In this document: positions 9,491 through 18,230 of the stretch, piece after piece
Layout: every line of letters starts with the position of its first letter
Numbering within the stretch: position 1 is the stretch's first letter
Assembly: GCF_964036595.1 (NCBI RefSeq)
Contig: NZ_OZ038523.1
Coordinates: 1,268,501 to 1,332,500, forward strand
Direction of reading: 5' to 3'
Origin: Tenacibaculum sp. 190524A05c
GTDB taxonomy: Bacteria > Bacteroidota > Bacteroidia > Flavobacteriales > Flavobacteriaceae
DNA: 64,000 nucleotides
Translations under genes and position numbers: made by a program
The notes under the pieces: generated by a model
Databases searched by the model: none
Told to the model about the DNA's origin: nothing
The model's input: only the letters and a program-made list of their open reading frames with translations

Positions 9491-10943
9491 AGAAAATTTT
9501 CAAAAGAACATTAAAATTGCATCTCTTGTTCTTTTTGTAATTACAGCATTTTTTAGTGTAGGTCACTTACAATCTGATGAACATTTCCAAATACTGGAAT
9601 TTGCTCAATATAAATTAGGGAAAATTTCAGCAGCCGATTTACCTTGGGAATTTGGAGAAAAAATGCGTCCATCATTACAGCCTTGGATAGCATATTCAGC
9701 AATCAAATTCTTTCATTTATTAGGAATTGAAAATCCTTTTGTAATTACATTTATTTTCAGATTATTAAGTGGACTTTTACTTTGGACAGTAATTACAAGA
9801 TTAAATGATCTCATTATTCCTAAATATTTTAAGGACAAAAAATGGTCTAACCTATTTTACGCGGCAACGTTGCTATTATGGTATATTCCTTTTACTTCAG
9901 TACGATTTTCATCAGAAAATATTTCCGCTCTATTCCTTTTACTAGGATTCTTAACTTTATATAGAAAAAAAACAAACCTAAACTTTGCTCTTATTGGTAT
10001 TTTTTGGGGACTTTCATTTTTGTTCAGATACCAAACAGGAATAGCTGTATTTGGAGCTTATGTTTTTCTGTTATTTATAGAAAGAACTCCAATAAGCAAA
10101 CTTATAATTAGTATCGTTCCTCTATTTTTAATTTTACTATTCGGAACCTATTTAGATACATTATTTTACGATGAATTTACAATTGCTCCGTATAACTATT
10201 TAAAAGCTAACATCTTTGATGATAAGGCTTCTAATTTTGGAACATCTCCTTTCTTTGCCTACCTATATTTATTCTTAGGTAAAGCTATACCTCCAATTAG
10301 TTTATTATTATTTCTTGGTTTTATTTCTGGAACAGTAAAACTAAAAAAGCACATATTCGTTTGGGCTATTATTCCTTTTATTTTAATTCACTCTTTAGTA
10401 GCTCACAAGGAAGTTCGCTTTTTATTCCCGGTAAACTACCTATTCATTTTTATAAGTATTGTAGGGTTAATGAAGTATTTCGAAACTAGAGAAATAAAGA
10501 ACTGGCAGAAAAAACTATTCAAGTTTAGTATTTATGTAAACGTCATATTATTACTTATTATGACAATTAAACCTATGAATGGAACAGTGAAATTATTTTC
10601 TTTTGCTTATCACAACTTAAATTCTGAAAACACTTATTTAATTAGCACTAAACGACCTTTATATACCATGCTGGTCAACTTACAAACTTCATTTTACACT
10701 TCAGAAAACATTAGAAATGAAGTCGTAAAACCTGAAGAAGTAGAAAATCATTTAATTCATAATAATATTAATGAATGTTACTTATTACATGAAAAATTTG
10801 ATTTTCAAGAAAAGCTGGAAAACTACAACTTAGAAAAAGTATATTCCGAATATCCTGAATGGATTAAAAATATTGAAGCTATAGATTGGCAGAAAAAACT
10901 AAGAACCAAAACAATTTATAAGATCACAAAAAAAGTGGAATAA
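9477..10943 (+). CDS. GT22/PIG-B-like membrane mannosyltransferase
   Basis: This 488-residue polytopic membrane protein has about 10 hydrophobic segments. Near its N-terminus GHLQSDEHFQILEF contains the HxDE/HxEF-type loop typical of lipid-linked sugar-dependent GT-C glycosyltransferases of the GT22 (Alg9/PIG-B) family. The next block, WEFGEKMRPSLQPW, is also family-like. It probably moves a mannose-type sugar from a polyprenyl carrier onto a glycan or lipid outside the inner membrane; donor and acceptor cannot be read from sequence. It overlaps cmk by 14 nt. A perfect palindromic terminator includes its stop codon. Confidence 0.75.
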   Translation: MIISKENFQKNIKIASLVLFVITAFFSVGHLQSDEHFQILEFAQYKLGKISAADLPWEFGEKMRPSLQPWIAYSAIKFFHLLGIENPFVITFIFRLLSGLLLWTVITRLNDLIIPKYFKDKKWSNLFYAATLLLWYIPFTSVRFSSENISALFLLLGFLTLYRKKTNLNFALIGIFWGLSFLFRYQTGIAVFGAYVFLLFIERTPISKLIISIVPLFLILLFGTYLDTLFYDEFTIAPYNYLKANIFDDKASNFGTSPFFAYLYLFLGKAIPPISLLLFLGFISGTVKLKKHIFVWAIIPFILIHSLVAHKEVRFLFPVNYLFIFISIVGLMKYFETREIKNWQKKLFKFSIYVNVILLLIMTIKPMNGTVKLFSFAYHNLNSENTYLISTKRPLYTMLVNLQTSFYTSENIRNEVVKPEEVENHLIHNNINECYLLHEKFDFQEKLENYNLEKVYSEYPEWIKNIEAIDWQKKLRTKTIYKITKKVE

Positions 10944-10962
10944 CACGTGTTATTCCACTTTT
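10931..10962 (+). terminator. Perfect palindromic terminator overlapping the stop of the glycosyltransferase
   Basis: AAAAGTGGAATAACAC is followed at once by its exact reverse complement, giving 16+16 nt with A and T runs outside. The TAA stop at 10941-10943 lies inside the stem. The T run is short but works in both directions. Confidence 0.75.
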
Positions 10963-11053
10963 ATGAGATTTTAATATTCTGTATAATCTCCTAATCGTTT
11001 TCAAATACGCGATTCTCAGCGATTAGGCATTTTATTCGGTTTTGCCCATTTTC

Positions 11054-12091
11054 TTATTCTACATCTGTTGAATTTATAGAGTATCTTCTCCATTTCTCCA
11101 AACACTGTTCTATGTCGTCTGGTATCTCAGAATTAAACTCCATATACTCTCCTGATGTTGGATGCACAAATCCAAGAGTTTTGGCATGAAGTGCTTGTCT
11201 CGGTAAAACTTTAAAACAATTATCTACAAATTGCTTGTATTTTGTAAAAGTTGTTCCTTTTAAAATTTGATCACCTCCATAACGCTCATCATTAAATAAA
11301 GTATGACCTATATATTTAAAGTGTGCTCTAATTTGATGAGTTCTTCCTGTTTCTAATTTACATTGAACTAAAGTTACATATGTAAAACGTTCTACAACTT
11401 TATAATGTGTAACGGCAGGTTTACCAAATTCACCATCAGGAAAAACAGACATTTGTAATCTATTTTTTAAACTTCTACCAATGTGTCCTTCAATAGTTCC
11501 TGAATCTTCTTCAACATTCCCCCAAACTAAAGCATAATATAAACGTTCCGTTGTTTTATCGAAAAATTGTTTAGATAAATGTGCCATGGCGTATTCAGTT
11601 TTTGCTACAACCAATAAACCACTAGTGTCTTTATCAATTCTATGGACTAGACCTGGGCGTTCATTACTATTTTTCGGTAGATTTTCAATATGATGAATTA
11701 AACCATTTACAAGGGTTCCTGTGTAATTTCCATGACCAGGATGCACTACCATTCCAGGCTCTTTATTTACGACAATTACATCATCATCCTCATAAACTAT
11801 GTTTATTGGAATATCTTCTGCAACTAATAAATTCTCATGTGGTGGATGAGCTAAAACAACTCTTACTACATCTTTAGGTTTTACCTTGTAATTAGACTTT
11901 ACTGAAACGTCATTTACTAAAATATTTCCAGCTTTTGCAGCTTGTTGAATTTTGTTACGTGTTGCGTTTTCAATAAAATTCATTAAAAACTTATCTACTC
12001 GTAATGGTTCTTGTCCATCCGTAGCTGTAAATCTATAATGTTCGTATAACTCGGAATTCTCTTCTTGTATATCGTGATTCTCCTCCTGCAT
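11054..12091 (-). CDS. rluD: RluD-family 23S rRNA pseudouridine synthase
   Basis: This 345-residue enzyme converts uridines in 23S rRNA (in E. coli RluD, the helix 69 positions) to pseudouridine. An S4 RNA-binding domain spans about residues 30-90 (RVDKFLMNF...). The catalytic block HRIDKDTSG is at 150-158 with the nucleophile Asp153. GRTHQIRAHFKYIGHTLFND is the conserved C-terminal signature. Length is typical. It lies 20 nt downstream of the PASTA-domain gene on the same strand, so they are likely one transcript. The exact target among RluA/C/D-type sites is inferred by family resemblance. Confidence 0.88.
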   Translation of the reverse strand: MQEENHDIQEENSELYEHYRFTATDGQEPLRVDKFLMNFIENATRNKIQQAAKAGNILVNDVSVKSNYKVKPKDVVRVVLAHPPHENLLVAEDIPINIVYEDDDVIVVNKEPGMVVHPGHGNYTGTLVNGLIHHIENLPKNSNERPGLVHRIDKDTSGLLVVAKTEYAMAHLSKQFFDKTTERLYYALVWGNVEEDSGTIEGHIGRSLKNRLQMSVFPDGEFGKPAVTHYKVVERFTYVTLVQCKLETGRTHQIRAHFKYIGHTLFNDERYGGDQILKGTTFTKYKQFVDNCFKVLPRQALHAKTLGFVHPTSGEYMEFNSEIPDDIEQCLEKWRRYSINSTDVE

Positions 12092-12111
12092 CTATCTTTA
12101 TGGTTTTCATC

Positions 12112-12669
12112 TTAATTTCCTCTTCCGTCTCCTAAAATCAATTCAATTACTGATTTCTTAGGTAACTTATCTCCTAATCCTACTTGTTTACCTTTAAACT
12201 TTAATCCTCTCACAACATCTTTTCCAAGATCCGGAACATAAGTAAACTTCTCTCCTACTAAAAACCCAATAGAAACCAAATGCGTTATTGCTTGTCTCTT
12301 AGTTTTTCCATTTAAATCTGGAATAGCGACATCTTTATATCTTGTAGGATTTAATGTTAAGTATATTTTTCTTTTCTCTTTTACAAAATCACCGGCTTCC
12401 GGATTCTGTTCAATTACAGATTTCCCAGGATAATCAGGATTATAGCTCGCGCTATCAATAACTTCATAAGCTAAATTCAATTCTTCTAGTTTTCTATCAA
12501 CCTCTAATAAGCCCATTTTATTTAAATCTGGAACCTGAATTTTTTGATCATGGTTTGTTGTAAATCCTAACCACCATTGCAATAAAAAAACAAATAATAA
12601 AAGTGAAACTATTGCCAATCCAATTTGAATTAAAAACGTTTTACTTTTCAAAAATTGAATAATCTTCAT
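12112..12669 (-). CDS. Membrane-anchored PASTA-domain protein
   Basis: This 185-residue protein has one transmembrane helix at about 13-33 and then two PASTA domains at about 43-110 (KIQVPDLNKMGLLEVDRKL...) and 113-182 (VAIPDLNGKTKRQAITHL...). PASTA domains bind peptidoglycan fragments or beta-lactams in Ser/Thr kinases and in penicillin-binding proteins. No kinase or transpeptidase domain is present here, so this is a stand-alone wall-sensing or wall-binding module facing the periplasm (inference). It lies upstream of rluD and divergent from ddl, a cell-wall gene. A TACATTTG minus-strand -7 box lies at 12693-12700. Confidence 0.85.
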   Translation of the reverse strand: MKIIQFLKSKTFLIQIGLAIVSLLLFVFLLQWWLGFTTNHDQKIQVPDLNKMGLLEVDRKLEELNLAYEVIDSASYNPDYPGKSVIEQNPEAGDFVKEKRKIYLTLNPTRYKDVAIPDLNGKTKRQAITHLVSIGFLVGEKFTYVPDLGKDVVRGLKFKGKQVGLGDKLPKKSVIELILGDGRGN

Positions 12670-12692
12670 AATCTATTTTTTGTAAGTTGAGA

Positions 12693-12700
12693 CAAATGTA
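12693..12700 (-). promoter_or_regulatory. Candidate -7 box for the PASTA-rluD operon
   Basis: Minus-strand TACATTTG matches TAnnTTTG, 23 nt before the PASTA gene ATG. No TTG is seen 17-21 nt further upstream. Confidence 0.4.
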
Positions 12701-12753
12701 CATTAAAAATAATACTAAATTGAAAACATCAATTTTTAAAATACTTTTTTTGG

Positions 12754-12761
12754 TAAGTTTG
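12754..12761 (+). promoter_or_regulatory. Candidate -7 box for ddl operon
   Basis: TAAGTTTG matches TAnnTTTG and lies 19 nt before the ddl ATG. The -33 region is T-rich without a well-spaced TTG. Confidence 0.4.
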
Positions 12762-12780
12762 TAATACCTAATAAATCATA

Positions 12781-13755
12781 ATGAAGAAAAATATAGCCAT
12801 TATTATGGGAGGCTATTCATCTGAAGTAGCTATTTCTATTAAAAGTGGGAATGTTGTTCACAAACATTTAAACAAAGAAAAATACAACTCATACAGAATT
12901 CATGTTTTAAAAGAAGGCTGGTTTTATGTTGATGAAAACGAAACCAAATTTCCTGTAAATAAGCATGACTTTTCTGTTGAAATTGAAAATTCAAAAATTA
13001 CTTTTGACTGTGTTTTTAATGCTATTCATGGTGCTCCTGGAGAAAATGGAGTTATTCTGGCTTATTTTGATTTATTAGGAATCAAACATACCTCTGCGCC
13101 TTTTTATCAAATGGCATTAACATTTAACAAAAGAGACACTTTAAGTATTCTTAAAAAATATAATATTCCAGCTGCCAAATCTGTTTATTTAAACAAAGGC
13201 AATACAATTGATACTTCTGATATTGTTGAAAAAGTTGGTTTACCTTGTTTCGTTAAGCCTAATAATGCAGGATCTAGTTTTGGGATTTCAAAAGTACATG
13301 AAGAAGAAAAACTTTCGGAAGCTATTGAAGTAGCTTACAAAGAGGACAGCGAGATTTTAATCGAGAGTTTTTTAGAAGGAACCGAAGTATCTGTAGGAGT
13401 AATCGAATATAATAATGAAATTACGGTACTACCAATCACAGAAATTGTTTCTGAAAACGACTTCTTTGATTACGAAGCAAAATATGAAGGGAAGTCTCAA
13501 GAGATAACACCTGCAAGGATTTCATCAGAAGAAGAAGATAAAGTTAGAACTATCGCTAAGAAAGTTTACACTGTTTTAAATATGAGTGGTTTTTCAAGAT
13601 CTGAATATATCCTAGTAAATGGTGAACCACACTTCCTAGAAATGAATACTGTTCCAGGACTTACAGAAGAAAGTATTTTACCACAACAAGCTAATGAAGC
13701 TGGAATTTCATTAGCTGAATTATTTGATAACGCAATACAAACTCAATTAAACTAA
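12781..13755 (+). CDS. ddl: D-alanine--D-alanine ligase
   Basis: This cytoplasmic ATP-grasp enzyme joins two D-alanines for the peptidoglycan peptide. The 324 residues match the family. Visible blocks are IMGGYSSEVAISIKSG near residues 8-23, HGAPGENG near residue 84, the ATP-grasp part CFVKPNNAGSSFGISKV at about 155, and the metal-binding end HFLEMNTVPGLTEESILPQQ near 285-305. It starts the ddl-coaD run, with a 6 nt gap to coaD, and is divergent from the PASTA gene. Confidence 0.95.
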   Translation: MKKNIAIIMGGYSSEVAISIKSGNVVHKHLNKEKYNSYRIHVLKEGWFYVDENETKFPVNKHDFSVEIENSKITFDCVFNAIHGAPGENGVILAYFDLLGIKHTSAPFYQMALTFNKRDTLSILKKYNIPAAKSVYLNKGNTIDTSDIVEKVGLPCFVKPNNAGSSFGISKVHEEEKLSEAIEVAYKEDSEILIESFLEGTEVSVGVIEYNNEITVLPITEIVSENDFFDYEAKYEGKSQEITPARISSEEEDKVRTIAKKVYTVLNMSGFSRSEYILVNGEPHFLEMNTVPGLTEESILPQQANEAGISLAELFDNAIQTQLN

Positions 13756-13761
13756 ACACAT

Positions 13762-14217
13762 ATGAGACGTGCCATTTTTCCAGGATCTTTTGACCCAATT
13801 ACTTTAGGTCATTTTGATATTATTGAAAGAGGAGTTACTCTTTTTGATGAATTAATTATTGCTATTGGTATTAACGCCGATAAAAAATACATGTTTACTC
13901 TTGAGGAACGTAAGCGTTTTATAGAAGAAGCTTTTAAAGATCAACCAAAAATCAAAGTAGTTACTTATGAAGGATTAACGGTTAATTTTTGCAAGGAAAT
14001 TGAAGCTGATTTTATTCTACGAGGTTTGCGTAATCCTGCTGATTTCGAATTCGAAAAAGCTATCGCTCATACCAACAGAAAATTATCAGAAATTGAGACT
14101 GTGTTCTTATTAACATCATCAGGTAAAAGTTATATTTCTTCTTCTATTGTTAGAGATGTTATTAGAAACAATGGTGATTATACTGGTTTAGTTCCTGATT
14201 CTGTAAGAGTGTCCTAA
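13762..14217 (+). CDS. coaD: Pantetheine-phosphate adenylyltransferase
   Basis: CoaD transfers AMP from ATP to 4'-phosphopantetheine to make dephospho-CoA, the next-to-last step of CoA synthesis. The 151 residues match the family. The nucleotidyltransferase motif is FPGSFDPITLGH (residues 6-17), with the TxGH signature. RGLRNPADFEFE and SSSIVRDVIRN are the other conserved blocks. It sits between ddl and the MORN/TonB-C gene with gaps of 6 and 12 nt, so it is likely co-transcribed with them. Confidence 0.95.
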   Translation: MRRAIFPGSFDPITLGHFDIIERGVTLFDELIIAIGINADKKYMFTLEERKRFIEEAFKDQPKIKVVTYEGLTVNFCKEIEADFILRGLRNPADFEFEKAIAHTNRKLSEIETVFLLTSSGKSYISSSIVRDVIRNNGDYTGLVPDSVRVS

Positions 14218-14229
14218 TTTATTATAACT

Positions 14230-15210
14230 ATGAAAAAGCAAATTTTATTTATTCTTGTCCTATTTACCGCAACAGTTTTATTTGGGCAAGAAACGAAAAA
14301 CTATACAGTCGGAGATACTATTTTTTTTAAAAATCGAATTCCTGTAACAAATAAAAATTACGATTCATATTCCATTTTCATAAAGACTGTTGAAGTAAAT
14401 AACAAAACGCTTTATAAAATGATGGAATATGAACTTAACAAAGACAAAAAACACTTTTATAAAAGTTCAATTTACCATGCAATTCATCCTAATCTTAAAG
14501 GATCTGAATATTTAGAAATATACTTCCATGAAAACGGTATTAAATCTGCAGAAGGTTATGTTTCTAATGGAAGTAAATATGGAAAATGGAAATTTTGGTA
14601 TGACAATGGAAATCAAAAATCCGTAAAACTTTACCATAAACACGAGTCATTATCAAAGAACAGAAAAGAATCAGAAATGATTTCTTATTGGGATAGAAAC
14701 GGAAATAAAACAATTATTGATGGAAACGGAACGTATATATTTAAAAATGATTCCATTCTAAAAAAAGGGTTTTACAGAAAGAATAAAAAACATGGCAAGT
14801 TCGTGAGTTTATTAAATGGAAAGAAAAAATATGAGGAATATTACAAAAAAGGGAAATTAATAAAAGGAACTAGTTGGGATGATAAAGGGAAAGAATACTC
14901 TTATAAAAGCACTTTTGTAAACCCTTATTATCCAAGAGGTAACAAAGGAATTAGAAAACATGTTATCAAGAACTTTAAAGTGCCAGATTATGCTTTCGCT
15001 AACAAAATATCTGGAAGAATAGTTGTTGGCTTTAAAATTGAAAAGAGTGGCGAAATTTCTAATATTAAAATTCTAAAAAAATTATGTGATCCTTGTGATC
15101 AAGAAGCTATTAGAGTTATTAAACTTCTAAAGAAATGGAAACCAGGTAAAATCAGAGGACAAAATGTCCGAGTAGGCTATTCTTTACCAATCACATACAA
15201 TATTGAATAA
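14230..15210 (+). CDS. Secreted MORN-repeat protein with TonB C-terminal domain
   Basis: This 326-residue protein has a signal peptide ending near VLFGQ. Its central part (about 85-215) has MORN-variant repeats of the YwqK type, such as HENGIKSAEGYV and YGKWKFWYDNGN. The last 80 residues (GRIVVGFKIEKSGEISNIKIL...) match a TonB C-terminal domain. The N-terminal TonB membrane anchor is replaced by a cleavable signal, so energy transduction is doubtful and a periplasmic or envelope binding role is more likely (inference). Its stop codon directly abuts the ATG of the M14 peptidase gene. Confidence 0.75.
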   Translation: MKKQILFILVLFTATVLFGQETKNYTVGDTIFFKNRIPVTNKNYDSYSIFIKTVEVNNKTLYKMMEYELNKDKKHFYKSSIYHAIHPNLKGSEYLEIYFHENGIKSAEGYVSNGSKYGKWKFWYDNGNQKSVKLYHKHESLSKNRKESEMISYWDRNGNKTIIDGNGTYIFKNDSILKKGFYRKNKKHGKFVSLLNGKKKYEEYYKKGKLIKGTSWDDKGKEYSYKSTFVNPYYPRGNKGIRKHVIKNFKVPDYAFANKISGRIVVGFKIEKSGEISNIKILKKLCDPCDQEAIRVIKLLKKWKPGKIRGQNVRVGYSLPITYNIE

Positions 15211-16950
15211 ATGAAAAAATTAATAATTCTTGCTCTTTTAATAGGCTATGCTTGTCAAACAAAACAAGAAGTGGATTTCACTACCGCTTTCGAAAAATCT
15301 GAAGGAACAGAAACACCAGTTTACAATGATGTAATCTCCTATTATAAAGACTTAGCCTCAAGTTATTCAGAAATATCATTACTTGAATTTGGAGAAACAG
15401 ATAGTGGAAATCCATTACACTTAGTCGTTTTTAATGCAAATGGAAAAATCAATAAAAACGAAATTAAAGACTCTAAAAAGAATAAAATTTTAATCAATAA
15501 TGGAATTCATCCTGGCGAATCAGATGGTATTGACGCATCAATGATGATGCTTAGAGATATTGTTCAAAACGATTCATTAAAAAAAGCTTATCAAAACTCT
15601 TTAATTTGTGTAATTCCAATTTATAATATTGGAGGAGCTTTGAATAGAAATTCTCACACTAGAGCAAATCAAAATGGTCCTAAAGAGTACGGATTTAGAG
15701 GAAATGCAAGAAACTTTGATTTAAATAGAGATTTTATAAAGCAAGACACTAAAAATGCAAAATCTTTTGCTGAGATATTCCATGCTGTAAATCCAGATAT
15801 ATTTATTGATAACCATGTGAGTAATGGAGCAGACTACCAATATGCAATTACACATTTATTTACACAACACAATAAGTTAGGTGGTGAACTTGGACAGTTT
15901 CTTGAAACGAAAATTAGACCATATTTAGAGACTTCATTGGAACAAAAAAATATACCAATTACTCCTTATGTAAATGTTTGGGGAAGTACTCCAGATAAAG
16001 GTTGGTCTCAGTTTATGGATTCTCCACGTTATTCTACAGGTTATACTACTCTTTTTAACACTTTTGGGATGATGGTTGAAACTCATATGTTAAAACCTTA
16101 TAAAATTAGAGTAGAACAAACTTATGAGTTAATGCTATCTATGCTGGACTTTACAGAACAAAACTCTAAAAAAGTTAAAGAATTACGTAATAATGCGGTT
16201 CGCAACATAATTGATAGTAAAATATATCCTATTAAGTTTTCTGTAGATAGAGAAAATCCTTCTCAATTTAAATTTAAAGGATATGAAGGTTCTTATATTG
16301 ATAGTAAAGTTACTACTGGAAAAAGATTGTTTTATGACAAGTCAAAGCCTTTCGAAAAGGAAATAAACTATTATAACAACTTCAAAACAACTAAAGAAGT
16401 TGTAATTCCTAAAGCATATATAATTCCACAAGGTTGGAGTGAAGTAATTGATAGATTAAAAGATAACCAAATTGAATTCACTCGATTTAAACAGGATACA
16501 ATCTTAAGTGTTGAAGTTAATCATATTAAAAACTTTAAAACGCTTAGTTCTCCTTATGAAGGCCATTATTTACATTACAATACTGAAGTAAAGTCGTCAA
16601 TTCAAGAAATTCAATTTTCAAAAGGAGATTATTTAATTTCAACAAACCAAAATGGAGTTCGATATTTATTAGAAACTTTAGAAGCAGAAGCTGTAGATAG
16701 TTTCTTTAATTGGAACTTTTTTGATACTATTTTACAACGAAAAGAAGGATTCTCTCCTTATGTTTTTGAAGATAAAGCAGAAGAATTTTTAAATTCAAAT
16801 CCTTTATTAAAAGCGGAGTTCGACACAAAAATAAAAACGGATACCACATTCGCTAAAAACCCTAGAGCCCAATTAAACTGGGTGTATATGCAAACACCTC
16901 ATTACGAACCGGCTCATATGAGGTTACCTATTTTTAAAATTCAGAATTAA
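15211..16950 (+). CDS. M14-family zinc carboxypeptidase, exported
   Basis: This 579-residue peptidase begins with a hydrophobic export signal and a Cys at residue 15 (GYAC), possibly a lipoprotein though the lipobox is weak. The M14 zinc site is visible: HPGES supplies His and Glu near residue 110, and DNHVS gives the second His near 202. The catalytic Glu is probably in MMVETHML near 290. RNFDLNRDFIK is the conserved Arg/Asn substrate-binding block. It would trim C-terminal residues from peptides outside the cytoplasm. It starts directly after the MORN/TonB-C gene, and its stop overlaps the ATG of the next MORN gene by one base, so it sits between two MORN proteins in one unit. Confidence 0.88.
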   Translation: MKKLIILALLIGYACQTKQEVDFTTAFEKSEGTETPVYNDVISYYKDLASSYSEISLLEFGETDSGNPLHLVVFNANGKINKNEIKDSKKNKILINNGIHPGESDGIDASMMMLRDIVQNDSLKKAYQNSLICVIPIYNIGGALNRNSHTRANQNGPKEYGFRGNARNFDLNRDFIKQDTKNAKSFAEIFHAVNPDIFIDNHVSNGADYQYAITHLFTQHNKLGGELGQFLETKIRPYLETSLEQKNIPITPYVNVWGSTPDKGWSQFMDSPRYSTGYTTLFNTFGMMVETHMLKPYKIRVEQTYELMLSMLDFTEQNSKKVKELRNNAVRNIIDSKIYPIKFSVDRENPSQFKFKGYEGSYIDSKVTTGKRLFYDKSKPFEKEINYYNNFKTTKEVVIPKAYIIPQGWSEVIDRLKDNQIEFTRFKQDTILSVEVNHIKNFKTLSSPYEGHYLHYNTEVKSSIQEIQFSKGDYLISTNQNGVRYLLETLEAEAVDSFFNWNFFDTILQRKEGFSPYVFEDKAEEFLNSNPLLKAEFDTKIKTDTTFAKNPRAQLNWVYMQTPHYEPAHMRLPIFKIQN

Positions 16951-17387
16951 TGCGTCATTCTGTAATCTTACTTTCTTTTACATTTCTTTGCTTGCTTGGT
17001 TGTAAGCAAGAACAAAAAGCAAAAGAGCAAAAACCTGCTGTAGAAATAATTAAAGAAATTAAGAAAGATTATTGGGAAAATGGTGAATTAGCCACAGAAG
17101 GAGTTTATATAAACGGAAAAGCCAACGGCCAAATGAAATGGTTTCATGACAATGGTTTTCTTGCTGGTGAAGGTCCTATGAAAAATGACAAAAGAAATGG
17201 GCTATGGAAAGTATATAATCGTGAAAATGGTAAATTAAGCGCAGAAGGAAGTTTTAAAGATGGCTTGAAGCATGGAAAGTGGAAAATATTTCATGAGGAC
17301 GGAACTCTATGGAAAGAACAATTTTGGTACTTAAATAAGCTAATTACCGAACAGGAGTTCAGTCAAACTGAAACACAAAATCAATAG
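16950..17387 (+). CDS. MORN-repeat (YwqK-like) lipoprotein
   Basis: This 145-residue protein has a clear lipobox, LLGC, with the lipidated Cys at residue 18. Three MORN-variant repeats follow at about 40-130 (YWENGELATEGVYINGKANG, LWKVYNRENGKLSAEGSF, KWKIFHEDGTLWKE). Annotation pipelines often label such proteins as YwqK-family antitoxins, but nothing here supports a toxin-antitoxin pair. It overlaps the M14 peptidase stop by one base, indicating translational coupling. A role as an envelope partner of the peptidase is inference from context. Confidence 0.8.
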   Translation: MRHSVILLSFTFLCLLGCKQEQKAKEQKPAVEIIKEIKKDYWENGELATEGVYINGKANGQMKWFHDNGFLAGEGPMKNDKRNGLWKVYNRENGKLSAEGSFKDGLKHGKWKIFHEDGTLWKEQFWYLNKLITEQEFSQTETQNQ

Positions 17388-17396
17388 TATTGACAC

Positions 17397-18200
17397 ATGA
17401 AAAAGATAGTAGTCAAACGTTTTTTAGCACATCTTAATTTACTTCCTTTAGTAGAACAATTGAATTTTTATCTTCAAAAATTTAAAAACAAGGAAAGTAA
17501 TTATGTCTTCAAAAAAAACAATCCTGACGTAAAGTTACCTCCAGACTTTTATATCTATGAAACTTTTCAACTCAACTATGAAAAGTTCTATACAAATGGA
17601 ATTCCTACGGCTGAATGGTTGGTAAATCATGTTTCTGAATTTAAAAAGTTAGAAAATTCCAGGATTCTTGACTGGGGTTGTGGTACAGGAAGAATATTAC
17701 GTCATTTACCAAAAATTGCCGGTAACACGAACGAATATTTTGGATGTGACTATAATCCTAAATATGTAAAATGGTGTTCCGAGAATTTACATAATATTGA
17801 TTTCAAACTCAATCAGGTTACTCCTCCTCTATCCTATGAAAATGATGGATTTGATTTAATTTATGGAATTTCAATATTCACTCATCTCTCTTTAGAACAA
17901 CATTATTCTTGGTTCGAAGAGCTTTATAGAATATTAAAACCGAATGGAATTTTGTTCTTAACAACTCATGGAAATGCACATCAGTTTAAGTTAACTGAAA
18001 AAGAATCTCAGCAATATAATAATGGTGAATTAATCGTTCATGATTTTAAAAAAGAAGGAAACCGATTATTCTCTTCTTATCAACCTGAAGCTTTTATGAA
18101 GGAAATAGCACAGCAATACAAATTAGAAATATTGAAACATATTCCTGGAGAAATAACTAATGGAAAACCACAACAAGATGTTTGGTTATTCAAAAAATAA
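17397..18200 (+). CDS. Class I SAM-dependent methyltransferase
   Basis: This 267-residue cytoplasmic protein has the SAM-binding motif ILDWGCGTGRILRHL at about residues 88-102, an acidic second motif near FGCDYNPKYVKWC, and a later FDLIYGISIFTHL block. These identify a methyltransferase_11/25-type fold, but substrate cannot be told. It begins 9 nt after the MORN lipoprotein and ends at a strong terminator, so it is the last gene of the ddl-led run or of a sub-operon. Confidence 0.85.
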   Translation: MKKIVVKRFLAHLNLLPLVEQLNFYLQKFKNKESNYVFKKNNPDVKLPPDFYIYETFQLNYEKFYTNGIPTAEWLVNHVSEFKKLENSRILDWGCGTGRILRHLPKIAGNTNEYFGCDYNPKYVKWCSENLHNIDFKLNQVTPPLSYENDGFDLIYGISIFTHLSLEQHYSWFEELYRILKPNGILFLTTHGNAHQFKLTEKESQQYNNGELIVHDFKKEGNRLFSSYQPEAFMKEIAQQYKLEILKHIPGEITNGKPQQDVWLFKK

Positions 18201-18230
18201 AAAGCTCCTGAAAAATCAGGAGCTTTTTAT
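18199..18230 (+). terminator. Bidirectional terminator between methyltransferase and SulP genes
   Basis: The stem AAAAAGCTCCTGA / TCAGGAGCTTTTT has an AAAA loop and a T tail on either strand, between two convergent genes. Confidence 0.9.

Noticed and set aside
16950..17387. Toxin-antitoxin system based on YwqK-type repeats
   Set aside because: The repeats are MORN-like and the gene is a lipoprotein beside a peptidase; no toxin gene is adjacent.
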